A stretch of 12,528 nt of DNA. Origin: Saccoglossus kowalevskii. Its lineage: Eukaryota; Hemichordata; Enteropneusta; Harrimaniidae. This document shows positions 1 through 8,354 of this stretch, one piece after another. The DNA lies in assembly GCF_000003605.2 (NCBI RefSeq), contig NW_003141331.1:76842-89369 (forward strand), read 5' to 3'. The notes below the pieces were generated by a model that saw nothing but the letters and a program-made list of their open reading frames with translations, was not told the origin of the DNA and did no database searches. The translations under genes and the position numbers were made by a program. How positions within the stretch are numbered: position 1 is the stretch's first letter; each line of letters opens with the position of its first letter.

Positions 1-23
1 CTATGCATGTACATTGTTTTCCT

Positions 24-53
24 TGAAATCCACATAGGAAAAAATGGATTTCA
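24..53. repeat. Short inverted repeat, 9-bp arms
   Basis: TGAAATCCA at 24-32 and TGGATTTCA at 45-53 are exact reverse complements separated by 12 bases. It lies in what is probably intron upstream of the signature exon. No function can be assigned. Confidence 0.5.
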
Positions 54-124
54 TGCACGTGTATTTTCACATAAAATAATTCCCCGTGATTGAACTCTTG
101 AACTATAGATTTACTGACTGACTG

Positions 125-281
125 TGTACGCCATCTAGAGCGTCGTTATTAACTGGACGACTTGGTCTCCGCATGGGAGTAGTTCGGAATTTTGATTATG
201 ATGCAGTGGCAGGTCTACCTCTCAATGAAACCACATTTGCCGAAAGGTTTCACGAGGCTGGATACAGAACCGATGTTATAG
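125..281 (+). CDS. ARSG: ARSG-like exon a: sulfatase signature exon
   Basis: This exon opens with [18 protein letters not shown], the sulfatase signature whose cysteine is converted to formylglycine, with the active-site arginine four residues on. It continues through GLPLNETTF (an N-glycosylation site) to AGYRTDVI and ends in phase 1 at a GT donor (282). The 5' edge is unresolved. The frame has a TGA at 119-121 and there is no AG between that stop and the cysteine codon. The nearest AG is at 107-108, and using it would include the stop. The start given is the cysteine codon, not a demonstrated acceptor. Confidence 0.8.
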
Positions 282-3200
282 GTACACAGTATATTTTGCT
301 ATTATTATGAATACTTGAACTATATGAGCACTCTCTGAGGAATCGTTTCGATACATGCGTAACACCATCTTTTCATGGGGAAGGAACGTCTCGGACTGAG
401 CTTTCTCACAAAAACACAAAATAATAACATACTCCGAGATAACATTCACACTCAAACACATCAGGTTCAGAATTTGCTTTTATAACTTATAAATCTGTCG
501 TTATACCTTCATATGCAGGGAAATGGCATCTAGGCACAAATGGTCACTATCATCCGAATAACAGAGGTAAACATTCAGACATACATATTTTATAAAACTT
601 TTTTATGATAAAAGTGCATTCGCTTGAAGTAAATTATCTATCTGTTGTGTGTCTTCGCATCGTCTTTTCAGGATTTGATTATTTCTTTGGTCTTCCTGTG
701 AGCAATGACATGGGATGTGTTGATAAGCCGGGAGCTGACAAACCACAATGGAAGCCATGTCCAAACAATGAAACTAAACTGTATCAGGATGAAGGTAGGT
801 TTGTATTAAAGTGAAGAAATAAGTAAAAATTAACCAAAAACAGGTGAATTCTTTTAAATCAAATCAGAGGGCGTAAAACGTAATAGTGACACGTGACCAT
901 AACTAATAAGGATCACATCCAGGCATTAGTTATAACAGACTACACCATATATGTGATGATATATAGCATATAAACGCAAGAAGCATCAAACAAATCAACT
1001 AAAAGAAGAAATATATAATATTTCCAGTTTGGCACCATACATTCAGTTAGTGTATAACAGTGACCATTAAAGAGATAATAGATTAACTAGATAATACGAG
1101 AAAAATTATTTATAGTGTGAATCATATTTTGAAAAACAAATTACTAACAATACGAATACAGTACAACAATAGTCAGAACATGACTAGTACATTGGTATAA
1201 TTTCCGCATCACATCTACAGCAAAATAAAAAAAAAATAGTTCAATGAAATATATACACAATACTTCAACGCTGTTCACAAAGTATACATGTGTCACTTCA
1301 TAATTGATTTCATACATTGATCGTTGAAGTAACATGACAGGAACACATAATTTGATATGACAGCTGATAATGAGATATTATGAAAAGTTTGTTGAACTAA
1401 TAATACGCCCCTACCTACCGAATATGTCGAATTGTAGATGACTAAAAATATTGATTTAAAATTAATGATAACCATGGTAAAGTAACCATTGTATACCAAA
1501 CACAACGTTGCATTATCACTATCTTTTAATTCCTTGTCACAACAAACGACTTTTCTTGTATACATACGCCTTACCGCATATTTCAGGAACTGTAATAGTT
1601 GTTAAATGAATTATAGCGAACGTGTTGTCGGGAACTATGCAGGATGCTTCCGGTGTTAGTACAAACTTATGGAACTATTAGAAACCACTAATAAAACATT
1701 GCATATTTCACATACTTTCGGCCCAAAGTATATGCGAATTGCATTACATATCACAATGAGCAAACAGCTTGGTTAATTTCCAACAGACATTCCCTATTTC
1801 CGTATTTGAAATAAACTAACACCGAGGTACCTTACGCGGCTTAAAACAATCAATATATTGAAGCTGAAAAACAGATGGATTATGAGAATAACATAATCTG
1901 AAACATGCACAACTTAATCCACTGTTTCTACTGATATATTTAATTCTCAGATACTCAGAGAGTATCTTGCAATATTAATGAAGACTATGCTTTGCCACTA
2001 TATGAGAATATAAACATACTTGAACAACCAACTAACCTGTTCACACTGGCACGCAGATTGACTAAAAAGACAACGAAATTTATATTAAATAAGTATTCAT
2101 AAATTTTATTATTTTATTTTATTTTTTCATTGCGATCGTAATTAAGAAATTGGTCAAAACTAGAATCAAGGTCATAACCGGTCGCACCAGTGTTAGGTTT
2201 TTTTTCATGCAGAACAGACGATGATCAACCGTTTCTTCTATATATGGCGTTTACTCACATGCATGTTCCAATTACACATGCCCCAAAGTTTAACAACGTG
2301 TCTGGTGGCAGTGGTCTTTATGCAGACAGCTTGAGGGAAATGGATTACATGGTTGGTGAGATTATTGCCGCTATTCAGAAGAGTAACAAAGAAACCAACA
2401 CCTTATTTTGGTTTACAGGTACATGGCATAATTTAGAAAGCATATAATACATGTATACTTTGTGTTTACGGATGGTGGTTTTTTTAATGTTAATGATGCT
2501 ATGATCATGATGTGTTTTGATTTACCTAGGAGATAATGGCCCATGGGACGTCAAATGCAAAGTAGGTGGTGATCGGGGACCGTTTTTAGAATCGTGGCAG
2601 CACACACAAGGTACTAATTCAATATCATATTATTTAATATGTGTGTTAAAATCAGCTGTATTGGTGTTCTATGTGTTTAACACATCACACATTTCACAGT
2701 ACCTTAATACTTTGTTATTTTCAGGTGGTGGTCACCGTGAACCTTCATTAGCATATTGGCCTGAACATATCTCTCCTGGTCAGGTGACTAATTCTATTCT
2801 ATCAGTGATGGATATTTATCCAACTATGGCCGCCATTGCTGGCGTTGTCATGCCAACGAATAGGGAATATGATGGTGTGGATATCAGTGATATACTGTTC
2901 AATAGTAAAGAGATGCATGAAAGAGTGAGTTCCGCCAAAAGTGTTATTTTAGAATCTGATTACAGTAAAACATACATGTCTTATATAAGTTATTATATGT
3001 AATTTTGATATATATAATTGGAATATTGTTTTGTTTCAGACCCTGTTTCATCCCAATGGTTTGATTGGAGATGTACACGGTCGACTAGATGGAGTACGTA
3101 TGGGAAAATATAAGGCTGTTTATCTGACAGGTAAAATACCCCTACTTCATCAAAAATGACCATTATACAATGTCTATAGCACATTATTAAGCGTGAAAAT

Positions 3201-3557
3201 ACTCCTAAATATTTTCTCATTTATCGAATGCCACGCTATGTGTTGACGTCACTCCGACTTTTGACCCGGTTTGCGTTCGATTTCACGCATAACGCGGGAC
3301 CTCGTAGTGAACGAAAAATGACCTTTTGACACACGTTAATACGTTAACGTTTGGTTTTAATGACACATTCACAAATTACAGGAGGGATAGAAGGATGTGA
3401 TGAACCACCAGGGCAAATCATTGAACACGACCCACCATTGATATTTAATATACGTGAAGATAATACTACAGTAGCTAACTACGACACGGATGTATCATCG
3501 CGACCATGCTGTAACCCTGATAGCAATGTATGTCGATGTGAAAACCAGAGAATGTAA
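125..3557 (+). CDS. ARSG: Arylsulfatase G-like sulfatase, 3' part, nine exons
   Basis: Sulfatases of this family hydrolyse sulfate esters; ARSG in vertebrates is a lysosomal enzyme acting on heparan sulfate. The exons (125-281, 519-566, 672-794, 1951-2092, 2213-2418, 2530-2610, 2725-2924, 3040-3130, 3382-3557) join in frame to 407 codons and a TAA. Visible are CTPSR with the formylglycine cysteine, GKWHLG, the Ca-binding GDNGP, the histidine of THMHVP, and the C-terminal RPCCNP...[23 protein letters not shown] and LFHPNG match ARSG better than ARSA from memory of the families. The first 80 or so residues lie upstream of the window. Four N-x-S/T sites are present. Oddities are the missing acceptor at the first exon, the missing active-site lysine segment, and a short C-terminus. 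It may be a divergent gene, a gene with an unseen microexon, or a pseudogene. The family call is firm; activity is uncertain. Confidence 0.85.
519..566 (+). CDS. ARSG: ARSG-like exon b: GKWHLG exon
   Basis: A 48-base exon between an AG acceptor (517-518) and a GT donor (567). It completes the split glycine codon and encodes [16 protein letters not shown]. The lysine and histidine of GKWHLG contact the sulfate and formylglycine in characterised sulfatases. Both flanking introns are phase 1, so the frame is fixed by its neighbours. Confidence 0.85.
672..794 (+). CDS. ARSG: ARSG-like exon c: FDYFFG exon
   Basis: A 123-base exon with a CAG acceptor and a GTAGGT donor, phase 1 on both sides. It encodes [15 protein letters not shown] followed by a proline- and lysine-rich stretch and [10 protein letters not shown]. 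The serine of LPVSND aligns with the active-site serine of ARSA, although the usual following histidine is asparagine here. NNET is a possible glycosylation site. Confidence 0.83.
795..1950 (+). other. ARSG: Intron 3 of the ARSG-like gene (1156 bp)
   Basis: This is the longest intron of the gene. It starts GTAGGT and ends in TTCTCAG. Only short antisense open frames occur in it, without recognisable domains, and I see no embedded gene, tRNA or intact mobile element. The other introns are 105 to 251 bases long. Confidence 0.7.
1951..2092 (+). CDS. ARSG: ARSG-like exon d: LPLYEN exon
   Basis: I found this 142-base exon by following the frame, because it contains no long ATG-started frame. After the TTCTCAG acceptor it completes an aspartate codon and encodes a short divergent stretch, then [19 protein letters not shown] and a basic helix ending in FILNK. 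The LPLYEN...IxEQPxNL pattern is the ARSG equivalent at this place. It ends in phase 2 at a weak donor (GTATTC), the only phase 2 intron of the set. Confidence 0.8.
2213..2418 (+). CDS. ARSG: ARSG-like exon e: [13 protein letters not shown] exon
   Basis: A 206-base exon with a poly-T tract and CAG acceptor, and a GTACAT donor. It encodes [18 protein letters not shown], where a histidine of the THMH motif is the expected substrate-contacting residue, then NNVSGG (a glycosylation site), [16 protein letters not shown] and TLFWFT. The following glycine codon is split and leads into the metal-binding DN of the next exon. Confidence 0.87.
2530..2610 (+). CDS. ARSG: ARSG-like exon f: GDNGPW exon
   Basis: An 81-base exon with a CTAG acceptor and GTACTA donor, phase 1 on both sides. 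It begins with [10 protein letters not shown], whose D and N are the second pair of calcium ligands in the family, and ends [11 protein letters not shown] plus a split glycine. In ARSG the next residues should include the K-x-T-x-x-E block with the active-site lysine. That block is in neither this exon nor the next. Confidence 0.85.
2611..2724 (+). other. ARSG: Intron 6, 114 bp, open in frame
   Basis: The intron is GT-AG, a multiple of three long, and has no stop in the reading frame of its flanking exons, so retention would add 38 hydrophobic residues rather than terminate the protein. I looked inside it for a microexon encoding the missing lysine block and found neither a TGG-GA tryptophan-glutamate pair nor a suitable AG...GT interval. 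Confidence 0.65.
2725..2924 (+). CDS. ARSG: ARSG-like exon g: [12 protein letters not shown] exon
   Basis: A 200-base exon with a TTTTCAG acceptor and a strong GTGAGT donor. It encodes [41 protein letters not shown] and [10 protein letters not shown], all typical of the last part of the sulfatase core. It ends in phase 0 after HER. It joins exon f as HTQGGGHREP, about ten residues shorter than the family at this point. Confidence 0.87.
3040..3130 (+). CDS. ARSG: ARSG-like exon h: LFHPNG exon
   Basis: A 91-base exon with a TTTCAG acceptor and GTAAAA donor. It starts TLFHPNG and encodes [16 protein letters not shown], matching the ARSG segment in which a short variable loop is followed by the strand that reads KYKAxYxTGG. 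It is phase 0 in and phase 1 out. Confidence 0.85.
3131..3381 (+). other. ARSG: Intron 8 with a GC-richer patch
   Basis: The 251-base intron is GT-AG. Its centre (about 3225-3330) is visibly richer in CG dinucleotides than the rest of the gene. It holds the palindrome TGACGTCA (3244-3251) and a 7-bp-arm hairpin (3333-3350, loop TACG). No coding content was seen. Confidence 0.55.
3382..3557 (+). CDS. ARSG: ARSG-like terminal exon with cysteine-rich C-terminus
   Basis: The exon follows a TTACAG acceptor, completes the split glycine, and ends at TAA (3555-3557). It encodes [22 protein letters not shown], an NTT glycosylation site, and [13 protein letters not shown], which matches the paired-cysteine tail of ARSA and ARSG. 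Between LIFNIRED and the NTT motif the vertebrate protein has about 35 more residues, mostly helical. Here they are absent without a frame break. No AATAAA was found in the 500 bases after the stop. Confidence 0.85.
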
Positions 3558-5280
3558 TCACAATAGTAATATAATATATCTTATTAACATTTTTCAAATT
3601 ACTTACGGTAACCGAACAATCTTACCTATAATTCATGTACATATAATTCATAAATATTCATGAAAAAATCGTGTCGCCAATAACACTCCTTCTGTAACAA
3701 TCGTTCTGAACAAAAATCACGAAGAAGAACATATGGTAATATTAGTGATAATAAGAAACAGTGTGTATGTGTCTAATTACATCATAAATGTCGGAAAACA
3801 AAGCACACACTCAGACTGACATATACTGTTTTAAGATGAATATTCTTACTAGAGTTGATGAGTCAAATTATGTATAGACATCTTTTTATAGATATAATAT
3901 TTGCACATCAAATATATTGCTATTATATTGCAAAACTAATTGTTGTTGTTGTTGTCGTCGTATTTTTGTTATACTAAAATGGAGTGCTTTTAATTTATTC
4001 TCCACAAAGCATGGATAGCGAGTCTTAAACAAAGCACTTGCTTTGCGGCATTATGAAACACTATGATGTAAATTAATTATGTAATTTGTTTGGGTTATAT
4101 TATCTTAAGATATGTATAATTATCTGTGAAGGCATGAGTTAAATAGGCCCCTGCTAAATTTTCTGGACATTCATCAAATATGTGCAATCCATTCATTTGT
4201 GCCTGTTCAATATGACATTAATGATGGCAAGTGAATTAGAACATGCATATATATGGGATTTCAAGCAAGGTATATTAGTGTTCTAACCCATTGCAATCAA
4301 AATATTCATATTTCAGAAACACGCACACAACTATTTGTTGAGCATTATTATACTCATATTAAAGGCTAATCACAGTTGCCAGATGTATTGTAAAACATCA
4401 AAATGTACAAATGGCATTGATGTTATCATTATTCTTTAATTATAATCCCGCTTAATGAGCTTTACTGACACAATTATTAAATTTATTGCCCACTATATGC
4501 ATTGGCCTACAATACAAATCCGCTATAAATTTAAAATGTATACAGGCCATGGAAAAACTAACATAATTGATTTTGAAGTTTCAATAAGATATTGCATAAT
4601 TGTCGTTAGTTGGTAAAAGTGTAGTTTATTTTTGAGGACACATTCACGTAAATTTTCCTCCACTGCCTTACATCCAAATACCGGAAGATCACATTACCAT
4701 TTGCCTGTTCTTTCTCAATTTTGAAGCAATGAAAAACAATTCTACGCCTAGCTATTGCTATAAACTATACAGCGGAGGAATTACGTATTTTCCAGAAAAA
4801 GTTTTGTTTAAGTCGGTAAAGTTTAAGTTTAGCATAAACTCTTTCAAAAACCGTGTCAAACTATGTCCTTGTCTAAAGTATAGTATTAATGTTACTTTTT
4901 GTGAACATTTTTCGATATAAGTGTTTTTCAAAAACCGAATTATATTTTTTTATACAATTTTCACATTAACTGGATGTGCTGCATATATCATTTGACATAT
5001 TGGTAATTTATATTAATTATGAATTTACGAAATGTTGTTTTGCTGACTTTTCACACCAACGATGAGCAAAACATCGAGTTTGTTATCAGGCAACCATGAC
5101 TCCTTACCACGTGTGGAAAAAGGAAAAATGTGCGTAGGTTTGTAAAATATAGGGGATGAAATCAAGGAGAGACGTGTAACTTATTCATATTCAATATCTT
5201 CAGAAATACTAGATTTAAGTGGCTGATCAACTGTATTATTGGAGTTGTCCTACTGTTTCAACTGTCACTGAATTCGATCC
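3558..5280. other. AT-rich region without recognisable genes
   Basis: This is the 3' flank of the ARSG-like gene. It holds a (TTG)5 tract followed by TCG-TCG (3940-3960) and a 6-bp-arm hairpin at 4030-4045. A 63-codon open frame at 4729-4920 has low-complexity AT-driven composition and no recognisable domain, so I do not call it a gene. TTTCAAAAACCG occurs twice (near 4843 and 4927). Confidence 0.6.
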
Positions 5281-5640
5281 ACTGTCATGAACACTAGCGC
5301 TGTGAACTTCGTCTCGCTTGGCTGGTGTCATTTACACGTACAGGTACCAGATTCGACCCAAACGAATACACATAAGTTCATTACAGATAGTCCAGCTTTA
5401 TTCATAAAAGCAGTCAGCCGAGGTAACCCATCGCTGCACCGTTCTCTCGTTCTTTATCTTCTTTTACAAAAGTTTACATACTCTATATTAAAAGTGAAAT
5501 CTCTAAGGCGTGGCAGAATAAACAAGCGACCAGCCAATCGCTGCAGTCGATGACACGATCACGTGATTACCAGGGACGTGTTTCACGGTTAAAGCCTTGG
5601 GAAGTTGCCACTACTAAATTCAACAAGTAACCTGTAGAAT
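5281..5640. other. GC-richer patch, no gene recognised
   Basis: About 350 bases have a more even base composition than either flank, including CACGTG-type and CCAATC motifs. An open frame of 88 codons (5287-5553) gives no recognisable domain. It could be the remnant of an inserted element or LTR, but I see no terminal repeats to support that. Confidence 0.3.
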
Positions 5641-6015
5641 GCTGTGTGGGTAATATTTTTATATTGTTTTTTGTTGCATTTGAAGCAAATAGTTACCAAA
5701 CAATTAGAAATCTATAGGATTGGATATACCTCTCACCTGGCTTCACATGTATAGTTCAAGCCTGCCTAACCGGAGCTTATTTTACCAAGATTTACCAGAC
5801 GGTCCGTGGTTACAGCTTCATGTTCCGAGTAATTGCAAGACATTTACATTACAATAGAAAATAAAAGACTGGCACTCCCATACAATTAATAGCAAGTACA
5901 ATTCCTGGGATTGAAACACAGACTTTTAAGTCACTGGTGTAGGCAATGAATACATTAAACTCGGCATAAAGACGAGGTAGTTTATTTAATCAGTGCTGAA
6001 CTAGAGGCTGAAATT

Positions 6016-6158
6016 ATAATTTGTTTATTTCAATTTCTCCTGAAGTCAAATAGAATACCCCGGTGAAAGGATGTTTTGAGGGTGTAGTGTATATGGAGGG
6101 GTAGGGGTGGGTGTCATATAATTTGTTCATTTTCAACTCTCATGAAGTCTCATAGAAT
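6016..6158. repeat. Diverged 41-bp direct repeat
   Basis: 6016-6056 and 6118-6158 are both 41 bases long, begin ATAATTTGTT and end ATAGAAT, and agree at roughly 32 positions. About 60 unrelated bases, including a G-rich stretch, lie between them. Confidence 0.55.
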
Positions 6159-6541
6159 TTCACTTAATATATTTTCGCTGAAAAGTTTTCAAGCATTACG
6201 TGTGGATCTAGTTTTCACAGTACTGTGCCAAGTCTCAATAGAGCAAGAGGAAAATGACATTTTCATTGAAATTTATTTTAGCGGAAAAATGTTTTCAGTA
6301 TTCCACGTTATTACATATGTACTGCAGTTTATTTTGATTCGTCCCTGAAACCAAAATCGCTATTTTCAAACCCCATATGCAAATGAGGTCTGAGAGCTAA
6401 CAAAGTAGTCTGTTCAGGAGTAGCGTTTTACGAAACATAGCAGAAATAAACAATATTTAGAAGTACGATATTTTATTCTTGGGGTACATGAATATACTTG
6501 CCGAGTACTATAGGAATTTTTGATATCTTTATTTCATTAAT

Positions 6542-6813
6542 GAGAAATTTGACCCCAAACTTGGGGTAACTGTTCACCAGGAATGGCATTTTAACTCTTC
6601 TGTGATTTGGTTCAAACCTGGCAGGCAAGTCACACGGTCGTAGCTTATTCTACTCAGCTTGAGTATGGGCAAACACATTTACTGTTTTTTATGTCTATTT
6701 TCTTTACCGAGAAAATTGACCCCACAGTTTTTACCAGCAACGGCTTTTAACTCCTCTGTGATTTTTTTGGCTTGGCTGATATTGTTCATACTTGACAGGC
6801 AGGTCGTACCGTC
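6542..6813. repeat. Two diverged copies of a repeat with period about 167 bp
   Basis: Copy 1 (6542-6639) and copy 2 (6709-6813) share, in order, GAGAAA-TTGACCCC, TTTTAACTC-TCTGTGATTT, GTTCA-AC-TG-CAGGCA-GTC and CGGTC/CCGTC. Copy 2 lacks about six bases early and carries about 19 extra bases in the middle. The shared order of several blocks makes common origin likely. No coding potential is kept. Confidence 0.55.
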
Positions 6814-7003
6814 ACTAATTTGAAAAACAATCCTGGCCCACCGCTACCATGGCAACAGTCAAAACAGTTTTTTTTTTAATTCTTTCGCTCCAAATGTATT
6901 ACCTCATACCAGTCTTGTAAAAGCAGTGTTCAAATGGTCATGCTTTTTATTTAGGCTACGTTGCACACTGGTAAGAGATCACCGGCGCCGACAACATTGT
7001 TAC

Positions 7004-7043
7004 ACTGTATCACAGTCCCTCTATAGGGACTGTGACTGTATCA
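7004..7043. repeat. Perfect hairpin flanked by a 9-bp direct repeat
   Basis: CACAGTCCCT (7011-7020), a CTAT loop and AGGGACTGTG (7025-7034) form a perfect 10-bp stem. ACTGTATCA occurs at 7004-7012 and again at 7035-7043, immediately bracketing the stem. This layout resembles a tiny palindromic insertion with a target duplication, but the small size makes that only a suggestion. Confidence 0.6.
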
Positions 7044-7488
7044 ACGTAATCCCAACGCAACTTTGAACTTTGAATGGAATGTAAATACTGCCTCCAATCT
7101 AGAAAAATAATATCGCCAAACGGTTGGAAATAATAAATTTAAAAGCAGAATACGTCCTAACAATACAATAAAGTTACTTCTAAAGACTGAATGGTTCGTT
7201 TACGGTGCCCGGTTTTAGTTATACAAACCGACGTTAGCTTCACGTTCATGTCCTATCGTTGCAACAGCCGAAAAAATATTGCTTGTTCTTGAGCGGAGTG
7301 GGTCGCCAACCAGCCTACCGGCTTGTTTCCATTGGCAACCGAACTATTTTTATTTTGTAAACAAATTTTCGTCTGCAAATTTGCGCTGTTACATTCTCCT
7401 TCAAACCCGGGATTCAACCATTAGGGGCGTTTCAGTAAAAAAACACATCGCAAATCATGCAAATTCAACATTTTCAAACCAGTATACA

Positions 7489-7489
<1 letters not shown>

Positions 7490-7525
<36 letters not shown>
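7490..7525. repeat. (ATT)12 microsatellite
   Basis: Twelve uninterrupted ATT units. It creates spurious poly-tyrosine and poly-asparagine open frames on the two strands. Confidence 0.97.
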
Positions 7526-7527
<2 letters not shown>

Positions 7528-8227
7528 AGCGACAATGCAGATTTCCCAGTGGGAGTGAAACTCGACTCTGCCATTGAAAAATAGGGGTGTTTTCAGCAAA
7601 AAACGAATAACCCTGGAGTGCACACAATACACTGAATGTCATAACAAATCTTGCATTGGTAACAGCAGCAGAATACCACAGAAATATCAGACGAAACATG
7701 AAAACACTATATATTGTATTTCGGCCTGAACCTTTTCTATTGCAATACCAGGAATTACCCCGCTATGTGCAATCATTTCCCACCTTGGTATCACCTACCC
7801 CTGAAAACAAACTCTTAAGACCACACTGAAGCGTTTGGTAATGAGTAAACAATCTATTTATAACATTTCTGTTATATATGTTTATAATCTCCACCCTAAA
7901 CATGTAAATTGTTGATTCTAAATAATAGTCGTCGCGTGCACCGAATGTACAAACGTAAAGTCGCTATCATAGCACAATCCCACTCTGACAAATTTGAACT
8001 GTCCCTTAGTTCAAGTGGGTTAAGCTAAAATTATAAATAATATAATTTTTTAAATGACCTAATCTACAAAGAATACAAATAGTTAAATATACAATGTTTT
8101 ACTGAGAGTAGTGTTTTATAAATCACCTATCTACTACGTTGTCGCTACCCTTAATTTATAATATAAGTAAAGGCAAAATTACAAAGCGATCACATGAAAG
8201 TAAACGTATACTTACATAGCACGACTT

Positions 8228-8354
8228 CGCTTGTTGACGGGGTGCTTTAGGTTACACATGGAAGTCAGAGGTTGCTAGTACTTGGCCTCTCACGCATGTC
8301 TTCACGACACGGAGACAAGGTTGTGTAGACCTAAGCTTGTCCCACCAACAAGCG
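8228..8354. repeat. Nested imperfect inverted repeat, about 127 bp
   Basis: CGCTTGTTG (8228-8236) pairs exactly with CAACAAGCG (8346-8354). Inside it, 8244-8258 pairs with 8322-8336 with small gaps. The central loop has further short complementary pieces such as TGTCT and AGACA (8297-8316). It could be a decayed terminal-inverted-repeat element or a structured transcript; nothing visible decides. Confidence 0.45.

Noticed and set aside
1144-1565. Antisense open frames within intron 3
   Set aside because: They are hydrophobic, AT-driven, without recognisable domains, and lie in an intron on the opposite strand.
2517-3002. Single continuous frame of 161 codons across the sulfatase region
   Set aside because: It reads through intron 6 and past the donor of exon 7. 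The sulfatase similarity is confined to the two exons, and the middle part has no match to the family.
3244-3251. TGACGTCA as a cAMP-response promoter element
   Set aside because: An isolated 8-base palindrome inside an intron is not enough to call a regulatory site; it is only noted as part of the CG-richer patch.
5287-5553. 88-codon open frame in the intergenic region
   Set aside because: No domain, no splice or family support; its length is within what chance gives in a GC-richer patch.
6609-6618. GGTTCAAACC as a Pol III B box of a tRNA-derived SINE
   Set aside because: No A box at suitable spacing and no cloverleaf were seen, and the second repeat copy does not preserve it.
7279-7699. 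Overlapping open frames on both strands with poly-tyrosine or poly-asparagine
   Set aside because: They are created by the (ATT)12 tract and have no other recognisable content.
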